Assembly: GCF_963855985.1 (NCBI RefSeq)
Contig: NC_087105.1
Span: 2,544,501 to 2,608,500 of the forward strand
DNA from: Ostrinia nubilalis
Taxonomy: Eukaryota; Arthropoda; Insecta; Lepidoptera; Crambidae
Direction of reading: 5' to 3'
DNA length: 64,000 nt
The notes beneath the pieces are model-generated. The model had not been told where the DNA came from. It did not search any database and was given only the letters and a program-made list of their open reading frames with translations. Made by a program: the position numbers and the translations under genes. Positions 36,862 to 48,600 of the stretch are shown here, in pieces; position 1 is the stretch's first letter, and the number at the start of each line of letters is the position of its first letter.

Positions 36862-37835
36862 AACATTAGGTTAATTAGGATTTACCTTTAGGTGAAGTGC
36901 TTAACTCAAGTCTGTGCCTGGGGTATGGGAGCGACACGGGAGGGGTGATTTTGACATACTATGACGTGACAGAGCATACAAATCTGAAGTCTCGCTGACA
37001 TTTAACGTAACAATAACACTCTCCCGTGCCGCTACTATACCACATACTGAATGAGTTATGCGCTAGACCTAGCTGTATCAACGTCAAATAGTAATGGAAA
37101 ATAGGTAGAAACTAAGAAATAAGTGGTAAGTGTAAGTGAAACCCGTACATTTTGGCCAAACATTACTAATCCGCGAGCACAAGTCGAAAATGCTTAAAAA
37201 AGTTAGCCGAAACGAAACAAAGTTGCTTGATTAAATTAAGTTGGTAAATCAGTTAGCCCGCTCGCTTCGCCACCAGAATTTTTATGCAGTTTTAAATTAT
37301 GAGTGTTGGAAAGCGAATAGAATTTAAAAACAAGCACCAGAGATAAATAAAACACGTTTTAGTAGTCCAGAGTAGACCCGACTCCACGCCTTGGTCCAAC
37401 TTAGTTGAGTTTTGAAAAACTCTTTCAACTCAAAGGTTTCGAGTTCAGTTCTTAGTAGGGGCAAACCTGGAACACAAAAGCACTGTGTATTTGTTCACGG
37501 TTTAATGAGAACATCAGTGCAAACTTGATTCAAACTTACCCTTATCCAAAAAATAAATAAGAATCCGTACTCCGAATGGCACGTTTAGCCGTGTCCAGAA
37601 GCAAAGGCGGTTCAAAACGTAGACCTAATACAATAAATACCTACTTACTTTATATTATAAATTTTAGCTTTGTACCTCTTTATCACACTTTCAACTAAAT
37701 AGTTGCTTCCAGCAGGATTCGAACCGGTGTCGTCCGAACCAAAAGAAACAAACATAAGTGATTATCTGGTACGAGAAGAAAATAATGCCATTTACATAAA
37801 CAATACGCATCATTAAACAAATTAGGTACATTCAC
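36862..37835. other. Upstream region of the small membrane-protein gene
   Basis: No coding sequence. A tRNA-like 3' half (GGTTCGAATCCTGCTGG on the minus strand, 37713-37741) is probably a SINE scrap. Confidence 0.4.
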
Positions 37836-37839
37836 TGGC

Positions 37840-37910
37840 TATAAATAGGTATAGTTAATTGTCACAGTAATAAATAACCACGTTCAAATGTTATCGCGGG
37901 TCAGTCAGTT
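37840..37910 (+). promoter_or_regulatory. Candidate core promoter
   Basis: TATAAATA is at 37840-37847, AATAAATA is at 37870-37877, and the arthropod initiator-like TCAGTCAGTT is at 37901-37910. The ATG follows at 37968. The second AT-box lies about 30 bp before the initiator, the normal spacing. Motif-based only. Confidence 0.4.
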
Positions 37911-37967
37911 TGTGTTCTCGCTCGTCTGAGAGACGGTGTTTAATTGTGTTTCTAATTAAGTGTTAAT

Positions 37968-38029
37968 ATGGATTTGGAAAGACAACCGTTACTGCAGAGG
38001 AATACTGACGTTAGGTGTAGGAGATCCAG
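37968..38029 (+). CDS. Small membrane-protein gene, exon 1
   Basis: It starts at the ATG following TGTTAAT and encodes 20 codons plus two bases, ending at CCAG before GTACGTTG. Stops occur upstream in frame. Confidence 0.6.
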
Positions 38030-41000
38030 GTACGTTGAGAGTTTAAAAAAAATTACTTAAAAAGTAATGGAAGAAAGTAGATCAGGGTATGGGTGATAAG
38101 TGGTTATGCGACTTGGAAATTCTTTTGTTTTGTTCTTTTCTCATTATTCCGGAGTGTAGTGGTTAAATAGCTAGATTCTCTTAATCACACTAGATTGGGT
38201 TTTGGGATCTAGGTTCGATTCCTAGGTGGGACACATAAACTGTTTATAATATAATACACATATAAAAAACAACCCTAAGTAATCTTTCTTTTCATTAAAA
38301 TCTGTCCTGTAGTTTTTGCGTGAAAGTCACAAACATCCAGCTCCAAATTTTCGCGTTTACTTGTAACATGTGTATGAATAAAAAAATGTTAAGAGCCATT
38401 TTACATTTTCGTGCGAATTTCTAAGATTTTGGAAGCATGAATTACTATCTTAAGCAACACCCAGATATTATTGAATAACTGCGAAAGATAGGTCAATCCT
38501 TAGTGTTGACCATTAATGAAACGGATTTACTAAAACTCTTTTGCTTAATTCTCAGTGCCCCATCTCCCACAACCATTTTACGGAAAAATTGCCGCAGACT
38601 CAATTTCAAAGTCCTGTATCTATTATTTATGCTCATATAATAAGCTTAAAAATATATAGTAATCATTGGACATATATTCTTGTTGTCCATTAATGAAATG
38701 GATTCTTGAATTTCACTACCATTATTGAGTAAAATTTAAAAATAATTTGGCAAATTTGAAGATTAACGTCACATTTTGATCGTGGTTTTTGGTTTAAAAA
38801 CACAGCAATAACTGCAATAAAAGTATCCCAAAATAAAGAATATGCATTGTAGAATAGATTTCTACAGTTATTGTTTAAATATTAGTAACCACTTTGTGAA
38901 AATATTGATGTGAATATCAGTATAAATTACAATACGCAAGCCGACATCGATTAGTATGGCGCGAGCGCCCGTCAAGGCAGGACCTGTGTCACTTTTCCCG
39001 CCATGACGTTTACGTGCGTTCGTGTCGTGAAACGGTGATTTATACGGCGACCAAATACATTTGATACTATGCCGAGAGGTCCCTGTTTCAAGTCGGCCGT
39101 TTGGTGTAGTGGTTCGAAACGGACTAATATGCCGAGAGGTCCCGGGTTCGATTCCCGGCCGAGCAGAAACTGAAAGGATGAATTTTTTTGACGGGTCTGG
39201 GTGTAACTATGTATATTATGTATGTATTTATTTTAATAAATAAATTATTAAAAAAAAGTATGTAAGTGGTATACTTATCTGTTACGGTTAATGTGATAAA
39301 TTGAAAATTATGAATTATCGCTGGTTATTATGAATAATAACCGACAGGCGAGGTAAAAGTGATAAATTAATCACATTTATCAGTGATTATTTTATCATGT
39401 AATCTTAATACTAACAAATATCATAAAAGAGAACACCGGCTCGTGTACAGCGCTCATGTACAGCCTCACATTTTGAACGTTTTGATATCATTTATTAATA
39501 TAATTTGGCATAGTGAGTTTGGACTGTTTTTTGCGTTACGTTACTTTCCCATAATGCCTATAAAACATTGTTTTGATTTAAAGTGAAAAATAAGTTAAGG
39601 AGCGGCGGGGGTGGCCCTTTTTAGATTTATACACACATAAATGATTTCATATTAATCAGATTTACCAAATCATGAGGTAATTATTCATAATAACCGGCGA
39701 TTATTCATAATTTTCACATTTATCATATTTACCGTAACATTCATATTTTATGCATAATTAATTTATTAACTTCTAAAATATATTTTATATCCTATTAATA
39801 GATGAAGTGCTTCGTATTTTAATAAAATTATTACCTGACTAGGTTAAAAAGGTGTAGAATGTTATTTTGGAGATAACTTGCTTCTATAGAGAGAGATGCT
39901 AGCTAAGTAATGCGCTGAGTTCGAAACTCAGTGTCGCATTAGAAATTCACACACACAAAGAAATCAAAATATGTGCTCATTATCCACTCTGGTATTAGTA
40001 TTTAACGTTCGAATAATCTTTAGTACTATGCAAGCAATGTAAACTGTTTACATTATGACGTCGCTGCTGTCATCATTGCTTTCACAAGCAATATGTTCTG
40101 TTTTTGGGCATATTGTTGCGACACCGGCTCAAGGCTCAAGGGGGCGGCTCTTGTCACATCTCCCTTAAGTTTCTGTGATATGTGCTTGCTTTGAAATTGA
40201 TGTCAATTAAATATTCCTTAGAGCTTTTGATTTAAATTATTTTTTTATTTTGACACGTGTTTGAAAAATCAAGGTCAGATTGCAAGAAAACGTAACATTG
40301 CAACTCGCAATGTCTCAACATTGATGAGGAGATTCCATTGTAAAGTCTGTATTCGTTCCTAGGATTCCCCTAATACCATCAAATTAAAGAGAATTCAAGA
40401 GAGTGCAGTTTCCCATCTCATGCTTAGGGGCCACGGTTTAAAATAGCGTGGTTGCATAGAGCCTACAACGGGCAACCACGTGCGCTGCTCATACTAATTT
40501 TCGATACAAAAGCAAGTGTTGGCGCCCTCACGAGTTTTAGCGGAGTGCCATATGGTAGCGGGAGTAGACTTAAGGGAAATCTATGCTTCTCCGACGGCCA
40601 GTTGTATGTAGCATGCTCCAGAGTATGCGCACAATTCTGGTCAACGCTAGGGATGGATAAGTGTCGCTGTCGCTGGCGACAGGGTCTTCTTGTTCAGGGT
40701 TCATGGCGTAGGTCTCAGGCAAAATGAAATCCACTCGTAGAAATTAATAAACTCAGTGTATTCACGAGAATAATTACACACAGCACTAGAGTCGTATCGG
40801 AACTGAGTGAACCAGCGGTTTTGCGATAGGAACGTCCGACCCGAGTGATAGTTGAACACAGACTGCCTAGTACTGCTGTGCTGTACTGTAAAGTTTCATC
40901 AAAATCTGTTCAGTAGTTTTTGCGTGAAAGAGTAACAAACATCCAGACATTCAAACTTTCGTATTTATACTATTAGTAAGACTAGTAAGAAGTAAGATAG

Positions 41001-43685
41001 TTAGATGAAATATTTTAGTTATTTGTTTAATAATAATTATTATTATTTATTTATTTATTTCTTAGCTCTGTCTGATAATGGATCTGGAGGAGTTGCAATG
41101 GCCACCTCCATTGCAACTCCGTAACAAAACAATAGAACCCCATGGAGTTTGGGCTTGTGTGATTCGCCTTGACGAATACTTCGTCCCTAAATGATATCCA
41201 GGGTCCGATGATAGAGCTGTAAGAGGGCATTTTTTTTTCACTATGTGACTGTCTTTATTTTGTACTTAATATATATTTTACATATTATACCTATTCGTGT
41301 TTCATTATTATTAATCGAAATATAAAAATTTTTGAAAGATTACATAAACTCTATTAAAATTTTAAATTATCAAGTTTTAATACCTTATTCTACCTTAATA
41401 TTAATAACTTATATCAAGTCTTAATACGGTCACGGCTCAAGATTTTTTTGTCCATTTCGGCGTTCTTTTTACTCTTTTTACGTTGCGTTGACAGTTTGTA
41501 CCTAAATTCGCGCGGAACTTTTTTGTGAAATGGCTCTTAATCACACCTACGTCGTAACTACGAGTACATTAGGTATCCTTGGACCATGGCTCATTGATTC
41601 ATGACCAGTATTAATTACACCGTAACGAAATTAAAGGTGAATGGCATGCCTATAATCTAGACATGCGATCGATATTAAATTGACGAGAAATATTACAAGG
41701 ACTAGGATTTGCTGACTATCCTGCCTACCTTATCGAAATCTTGGTACCTTTTCTTCTGTCGGGAAATGCCATAGATAGGCCGATGGTGACGGCCAGTTGA
41801 TTCTGTGACTCTCACAAGTGTGGGACATGGGAAAATCCTACACACATAACCGGACAATGTCCTATGTATCCAATGAAACGGAGCCGCGAGCTATTGTCCT
41901 ATTGGCCATTTGTTCACGGCTACGTATCAGACCTTTATTACGGTCATAGCACACTTATCAATCCGGAAAGGGATCAACGCCGTATCGCCTTTTGCAAGGT
42001 GAGACGTTTACGTTACGGTGCGGATAAGTGTGCGTTGTAGTACGGAGTTTCTTGTTGAATACTGACCGCCTCGAGTTGATATGGTCACGATCCGTTTCCG
42101 GGTTGATAAGTGTGCTTCGTCCTTTATTGTGTTTAGCAGATAATGATAACAAAAGAAAGAAAGGTAGCAGGAAGGCGCTGGACGCAGGCCGCTACCAACC
42201 GGGCAGCATGGAAAGCATTGAGGGAAGCCTATGTTCAGCAGAGGACGTCCTATGGCTGAGATGATGATGATGATGATGACAAAACGACAAAACCTTCTGA
42301 CCCACCGCACTACCAAACCACACTACCAGTAGTGTCGTGGGGAATATTTTTTCCCTTCTGCACTACCAAGCCAGTAGTGTCGTGGGTAACATACATCTTC
42401 ATTCCCATCGACACTACTACCATAACTAAATGTAAAATTTGTAAAATTTTAGATTATTTTGTAATAAATTATGTTTATATGCAACCCTAACCTCTGTGAA
42501 AATTTGCAGTTTGACGGAATTCACTGAAAATAAATTATTACCTACCTAAAAGGGCTTATACCTATATAACTTTGCGTGAAAGAAAAACAAAAATTAAATT
42601 ATTTTTACCCGACTACGGCAAAGCAAAAGGAGGGTTATGATTTTGACAGGCTATGTATGTATGTATGTTCATCTGTTCCCTCGTAACTTCTAAACTACTT
42701 ATCAGAATTCGACAAATAATAATAAATAAAATAATAAAAAATAAAAACGTTTATTTGAACCAAAAGTTACATTATGCATGTATTACTATGCAAAAGTTAC
42801 AAAAAGTGGCATGATAATCGGGGGTCCCATGACTACTAAACTAGGTTACAACCTGTATCTTAGTAGCCAGTGATTCCTCAACTAAGATTTAAATACAATG
42901 ACTTGAAATGACGTAATCATTAGAAGCGTCTTAATTGTCCGCTGGTTATAGGCTATATGGGGTTTCACAACAATCTAATGTGGCGCCCTCTAGCGGACAA
43001 ACCATACAGAGTAAAAAAATAAAGTTAAGATAAATATGCCGTGTTTGGTATCATTTGAAAGCGTTTTACTTGTACATTAACCGTAACATGTACATAAGCC
43101 CTTTTAGGTAATATTTTATTTTCAGGAAATTCCGTCAAACTGCAAAATTGCACAGAGGTTTAATAGGGTTGCATATAAACATAATTTATTACAAAACAAT
43201 CCAAAATTTTACAAATTTTACATTTAGTTATGGTAGTAGTGTCGATGGGAATGAAGATGTATGGCCCTTAAAAATTACCCACGACACTACTGGCGTGGTA
43301 GTGTAGAAGGGAAAAAATATTCCCCACGACACTACTGGTAGTGTGGTTTGGTAGTGCGGTGGGTCAGAAGGGAACAAAACGTTTCATTCATTAGATCAAC
43401 AAACTAAAATCCATCTTTTATTCCAGGCCGCTAACATACGAAGAGATACTGGATTCGCACAACGACGTATCCTGGCGCCGCGCGCGTTTCTGCATAATCC
43501 TTATGTTCTGGGCCATATTGGCTATGTTCCTATCCATCATCGCGTGCATCCTAGTCACAGCTAAGTGCCGGCCGTATGACATAGACACGGGTTTGATGCC
43601 GTCCGTGCCACCTGTGCACATCTCTTTCGCTCCTTTGGTGGCGAGCGGGAGAGCGCTATACAACGACGCTACGTATGCTGCGTGA
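37968..43685 (+). CDS. Two-exon gene: 106-aa single-pass membrane protein, SLC3A-anchor-like
   Basis: Exons 37968-38029 and 43427-43685 join in phase through CAG/gtacg and ttccag to a 106-residue protein. A basic, hydrophilic N-tail of about 40 residues starts MDLERQPLLQ, whose acidic/LL stretch resembles a sorting signal. A SWRRARF motif is followed by one hydrophobic segment (residues 42-66) and then KCRP. The order W-x-x-R, aromatic membrane helix, then Cys-Arg/Lys-Pro is that of the N-terminal anchor of 4F2hc/rBAT (SLC3A) heavy chains. Those continue into an amylase-like ectodomain; this one stops about 38 residues after the helix. It could be a truncated heavy-chain paralog, a short isoform, or an unrelated type II protein. 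The 5.4-kb intron is full of transposons. Confidence 0.6.
38150..38345 (+). mobile_element. tRNA-derived SINE, decayed
   Basis: GTAGTGGTTAAATAGC (A-box-like) and AGGTTCGATTCCTAGG (B-box-like) precede a body that ends in the AAAATCTGTCCTGTAGTTTT block shared with Helitron-like repeats. Confidence 0.5.
39060..39255 (+). mobile_element. tRNA-derived SINE, with partial head duplication
   Basis: GGCCGTTTGGTGTAGTGG and GGTCCCGGGTTCGATTCCCG mark the tRNA-like head. GACGGGTCTGGGTGT and an AT-rich tail follow. Part of the head (ATGCCGAGAGGTCCC) is also present just upstream at 39068. The same SINE occurs at 51643-51800. Confidence 0.75.
39281..39738. mobile_element. 458-bp foldback element
   Basis: The ends GTTACGGTTAATGTGATAAA and the complement of TATCATATTTACCGTAAC carry nested TTATTCATAATAACCG inverted blocks. 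A solo end is at 31866-31965. No coding capacity. Confidence 0.65.
39739..41936. other. Intron sequence, no exon recognised
   Basis: It is within intron 1 of the small membrane-protein gene. A Helitron-like 5' block on the minus strand lies at about 40887-40985 (CAAAATCTGTTCAGTAGTTT). The 91-codon frame at 40452-40727 has no family match I can make. Confidence 0.45.
41941..42122. mobile_element. MITE related to 25203-25419
   Basis: The ends GGTCATAGCACACTTATCAA and the complement of TTGATAAGTGTGCTTCGTCC face each other, with CTTTATT on both sides. Confidence 0.6.
42165..42279 (+). mobile_element. RTE LINE stub
   Basis: It contains GTAGCAGGAAGGCGCTGGAC, GGCCGCTACCAACCGGGC and a (GATGAT)n tail. 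It abuts the next TIR element. Confidence 0.7.
42293..43371. mobile_element. 1.08-kb element with about 270-bp TIRs
   Basis: CCTTCTGACCCACCGCACTA begins the left arm and is inverted at 43371. The arms stay similar for about 270 bp (to AAAGGGCTTATA / TAAGCCCTTTTA). ACAAAA occurs close to both ends. No transposase. The right end lies 55 bp before the exon 2 splice acceptor. Confidence 0.75.
43427..43685 (+). CDS. Small membrane-protein gene, exon 2
   Basis: It follows a good acceptor (ATCTTTTATTCCAG) and runs PLTYEEILDS...NDVSWRRARF, the membrane helix, KCRP, then a short tail ending in NDATYAA and a TGA at 43683. The exon is clearly more GC-rich than its surroundings. There is no further conserved frame downstream. 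Confidence 0.65.
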
Positions 43686-43696
43686 AGGAGTTATAT

Positions 43697-43904
43697 AGTC
43701 TGGTCCGTGAGCACGTAGAATTTTGTCCAATGACCCCTAGCTACCCATCCTTATCGCTCGCGCGTAATTATGTTGCTATCGCGCTCGCACACTCACTGCG
43801 GGTGCCAGTCGCATAGTCGCGACAGCAATATAATTACGCGCGAGCGATAAGGATGGGTAGCTAGGGGTCATTGGACAAAATTCTACGTGCTCACGGAGCG
43901 GGCT
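43697..43904. mobile_element. 208-bp palindromic MITE, copy 1, in the 3' UTR
   Basis: The arms AGTCTGGTCCGTGAGCACGT and complement enclose a perfect inner stem (CTTATCGCTCGCGCGTAATT). It begins 12 bp after the TGA stop. A copy that differs at only a few bases is at 57857-58064. Confidence 0.85.
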
Positions 43905-43956
43905 TTAGATAGGCTTAACTCAGTCAGTGCCTGAAGTAAGAGAGCGAGAAGGGACT

Positions 43957-44075
43957 ATTCCCACCTCTCGTTCCCACCACTGCAACTCCTGTGTAGCCAG
44001 GATCTACAGCTTGACCGCCATAAAAACCCAACCAATGAAGGTCAAGTTTGTCCCGGGGAAAGTGAGAGAGCGGGA
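43957..44075. repeat. Dispersed repeat, copy 3 (inverted)
   Basis: It is the inverted match to 4130-4247 and 7445-7585 (GTGTAGCCAGGATCTACAGC). Confidence 0.6.
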
Positions 44076-44499
44076 AGGGAGGGGTGACATTGACATATTG
44101 TGACGTGACAGGTCATACTAATCTGAATTCTCAATGACGTTTGACCCTCCCTTTCCCATCAGGCATTTACTGAGTTATGTACTAGCCCTATATTTTTTAT
44201 ATGTATGGGAAAATCTTACCATACATTTTGGTGTTTCATACATAAAAAATAAAAATCAGTGTTATAAGATATGTGTATTCCTACTATGTATAAGTTCTTT
44301 TTTAAAATGTATACCTACTTTGTATTTTAAGGAAAATGTTAAATCAGACGTGTATGTTATCAATTGAATAGATTGTACGAATAGCCTGAAGCTAGTTCAA
44401 GTTTATGTATAGGTTATCTAATATTATGTAACATTATGTACCTACTATAGTTTTAAGTCCAACCTTTAGGCATATGTAACAAAAAGACTGATAAATTAA

Positions 44500-44505
44500 A
44501 ATAAA
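44500..44505 (+). terminator. Poly(A) signal of the plus-strand gene
   Basis: AATAAA is about 815 bp after the stop. Earlier sequence has no canonical hexamer that I noticed, so the 3' UTR probably includes the MITE. Confidence 0.45.
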
Positions 44506-45443
44506 TCGATTCATTTAATCAATTGTTTAATTCGATCAATATTTTCGTATATTCATACAAAAATATACATAACATTAATTCGTGTGTACAAAATTAACAA
44601 GTATTCATTAGTATTCATATAAAACATAAAAACGTTGTACTATTATAGTATTACATCTTTCATAGCACATTATTAATGGTATAACCAAGAAAGAATAAAA
44701 ATTATACGTTATGGAAGACATCTTATAAACGTAAGAATTGCTCATAATGCAAATCATTAGTGCATTTATACTAGTGCAAAAGGCTTACTTATGTAATGGC
44801 TACTTAAGCTCAATTTTTGTCCACAAAAATATCCTAGTACCTATTAATCTCAATGTTTCCATTTAATGGAAATTTTAGCATTCCAGCAATATTTCTTACT
44901 TCAGCACACGCCATTATTATTTGTACTGAATTAAAAAGGCATCTTAAACTACAAAAACAAAGCTGGCAAGTTGAACTTATTCTTTCTTGATTTACTACCA
45001 TTTGCTTAAATTACACAACACTTTTAATACTGTACTGTGTGACAGTGACGGTAGTAACAAATTTTTTCTCATAATCTCTTAGGTCAATTAATTAAAACAT
45101 ATAAAACAATAGTTATAAGACCGTCATTTTATAACATTTTATTAAAACACATCAACACATTATTAAATGCATATTTCATTTATTTGCATTAATTACATTT
45201 AAAAATTAACGTTGGGATAAGTATTTTGGTATCCAACTTTTTGAATCACTCATAACTTAAAATTAACGCTAAAAATTAAAAATAAAAACAACGGCAAGGC
45301 ATGGCCAGAAATGCGTTCTTCAGAAAAAAATATGACAGAGAGAGCTTGTTTAATATTAAAAATATAACAAGGAAATTGGTATCGTACAATTTCTATTGTA
45401 ACTTCATAATTATGCACTTTTTTTTCGTATTTCTGGTTCAGCC
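44506..45443. other. Spacer between convergent genes
   Basis: AT-rich. No coding sequence recognised. Confidence 0.5.
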
Positions 45444-45449
45444 TTTATT
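45444..45449 (-). terminator. Poly(A) signal of GCN2
   Basis: AATAAA on the minus strand lies 55 bp after the GCN2 stop codon. Confidence 0.6.
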
Positions 45450-45503
45450 GTATTTAATTAAAATTGACTCGAGAAAGACATACAAAATGTATTGTTGTTA
45501 TTA

Positions 45504-45651
45504 TTAGTAAATTAGCCTACATAAAGAGTCTGGTATAGAATACAACGCGTACAAATGCGTTTCATCTGGCGACCGATTCTGATTGTTTTGCTTGGCGAGT
45601 GTTGCCAATTCTTTTAGCGCTTCTTCTAGAATATTCTGGCGTTTGGAGAAG
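45504..45651 (-). CDS. Gcn2: GCN2 last exon (L)
   Basis: The acceptor TTTTTTCAG is followed by FSKRQNILEEALKELA and the terminal YSIPDSLCRLIY, stop at 45504-45506. This aligns with the C-terminal end of vertebrate GCN2, used in ribosome association and dimerisation. Confidence 0.9.
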
Positions 45652-48600
45652 CTGAAAAAAGAATACCAAGTCAGTTAAAAATGGCGGTTTAAAATTCCAG
45701 AATATAGAACACTCCGGAGCATTCGGGAGCACTTCGTTTCAGTTTCTAGACAATGTTTTATTATTATGCTGCATAGTAGCGATATAATGGTAGTGACTAC
45801 GCACTGCTAAAGATCGGTTTAAACGAGTTAGGCAGGTCCCCCGCATCTATAGGAGCAGTCAGGTGTGCCGTTAGCATGCGGACGCAATCATGTCAGTATG
45901 CTGCATAATAGTGTTATATTGGTCACAAAATGGTCATATACCTGCTAAATACCGATTTATAAGCGTCAGGTAAGTCCCCAGCGTCTAGCGGAGCGGTCAG
46001 GTGTGCCGCTAGCATACGATATTATAGGACCTGAATATGCTGTATAAAGGTCATAATAATGGTCACATACCTGCTAAAGACGGGATTAAACGCGTCAGGC
46101 TGGTCACCCACGTCTAGAAGAGCGGTCAGGTGTGCCGCTAGCAAGCGGACACATTCTCTTTTGGCTCATGCTGTATAATGGTATTACAGCGTTCTGGTTC
46201 AATAATCTGAACAATGGTGTTACAAAGGTCATACAACGGTCACGCACCTGCTAAAGACGGGTTTAAACGCGTCAGGCAGGTCACCCACGTCTAGCGGAGC
46301 GGTCAAGTGTGCCGCTAGCATGCGGACGCACGCCGCTTCACACGCTAGATCAATATGCTGTATAATGGTGTTACAATAGTCATATAACAGCTGCATACCT
46401 GCTAAAGACCGGTTTAAACGCGTCAGGTAAGTCCCCCGCGTCTAGCGGAGCGGTCAGGTGTGCCGCTAACATGCGGACGCACGCCGCTTCACACGCTAGA
46501 GCGAGAACGCTGACTCGTACGCGAGATAGTAACGGCTGGAGGCCCAGCGTTACTAATATTGAGGTTATTTGGGTTGAGATCTGAAATAAGGCAGTTTTAT
46601 TAGAGCGTAGAAAGCGAGCAGGAAATTATTAAAACTTCTACAGTCGAAAAGAATGGAGAATGGTAAAATATTTGCATAAAATATGTACCTATTATGTGAA
46701 AATAAATAAATGAAATGATTATCTTATCTTATCGATGACCTCCCATAGTCTCTGTATATCGTCACAACATCTTGACTATGTCATAGTGTCTGTGACCGAA
46801 AGTAAAATTATGGGCCGAATAAAAAAGAAAAATATGGATATTGATACCATTTTCTCGGCTATTGTATGCGAAAACATATAAAGCAAAGAAAATAAATTAA
46901 AGCTATTTATCAGATAATGAATAAGTTAAAAAAAAACTGTTTGTTTCCCTAATAAAGTAAAAAAAATAAACATTTTTTTGAACTCAATAACAAAAAGGTA
47001 GAGACGACTGCATATCAAGAAACAGCGGCACCTAACGAGTATGTAGAAAAGTCGGTTCGATTCCCGCCTTAGGCAGTTCGATTTTGTTTATTTAAAATTG
47101 AGTATGTAGTTGTCAATTAAATAGGTGTAATTTCGCATAAAAATCTTTAAAGCTTATGTATTTTAAGATTGATTTAAATAAGTTAATTCTATTGTCAGTA
47201 ACTGTAAAAGTAAGTAAAAGAAAAATATTTGTGCTTATATTTTTGTTACTCACCTGATTCTCGCAGTGTCTCTTCGAATTCTTAGTCATACGTTCACTGG
47301 CAGTGATGAAGGTGACGGATGTATTCGGAGTGTTAGTTTTTTCTGATTCACTCCAGCTTATGGTCCGATTATTTCCTAATAAAAACATTACAAAAATATC
47401 TTAGATAAAATATAAAAAAAGGTTCATTTACTATCTGACGGTAAGGTTGTGACGTCATACGATAAAGTCAGCTATAGATGAACTACATTGAACTGTCCCA
47501 CCAAACACATTGACAAGCAGTTTTATAGTTGCCAACGTGGCAAAAATCGGAATCAATGATCCGGTATTGATGGTGGCGCCCCCCGTGTCAATAATTTTAT
47601 ATGACGTCTGTCAGTTTTGTCATTAGCATGTAAATTATCTTACCTTCGGGAGTCCGAGCAATGTCAGGGTTGAGTTTTTGTTTGATGAAATCGATTACAT
47701 CGATGTATGGCAGTTTATGTTCTCTAACCCTGAAACAAAGACAAATTGGTGAACATGGAGTTTTTAGTTGAATCATTAGAATAAGTAGCACTTTATTATC
47801 GGAAAATGCTTTGGTCCCCACTGGTCGATGGGGATGGCCAGTGGGTTATGTGGGACTCTCTCCGCCTGCTCATTAAAGACGGAGCCTGTCCACTAAAACC
47901 CGATGGTGTCCAACGGAGCCCAATGAGTCACGAGTTTTGTCCCAGCTGGGACATTCGTCCACAACTCAGATTAAGTAGCATTATATCTTAGTGGCTCAAC
48001 TCAGTTATAGAAGATTGTTGTTGTAGCTAATTTAGCGGCAGTTATGACATCCTTGACTAACCTGTCACTGCCCCAACAGCCGATCCTCACGAACGCGTCA
48101 TCTTGCAACAACACGATGCCTGAGCGGCTCAGCTTATGAGCTTCTGAGCTGCTCAAAGGCCACGAACAGCAGTTATATCCAGCCGCCCATAGGTCCTTGG
48201 CCAGTTAAGCGCTCTAAGCGACCGCTGCCTGTATGCATCTATAGGTCACTGTCAATACAGCAGCAGTTATGACATTCTTGACTAACCTGTCACTGCCCCA
48301 ACAGCCGATCCTCACGAACGCGTTATCTTGCAACAACACGATGCCTGAGCGACTCAACTCATGAGCTTCTGAGCTGCTCAAAGGCCACGAACAGCAGTTG
48401 TAGCCAGCCTCCCATAGATCCTTGGCCAATTGGGCGCTCTAAGCGACCGCTGCCTGTATGCATCTATAGGTCACTGTCAATACAGCGGCAGTTATGACAT
48501 CCTTACTAACCCGTCACTGCCCCAACAGCCGATCCTCACGAATGCGTCATCTTGCAACAACACGATGCCTGAGCGACTTCAGCTCATGAGCTTCTGAGCT

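Noticed and set aside
46248..46350. Copy of exon K as an alternative exon with acceptor TTGATCTAG
   Set aside because: The AG would put the exon in the wrong frame after exon J and lacks a pyrimidine tract.
47806..47991. 61-codon plus-strand frame in the GCN2 intron
   Set aside because: It is antisense to the gene, with no recognised family and no expression signals.
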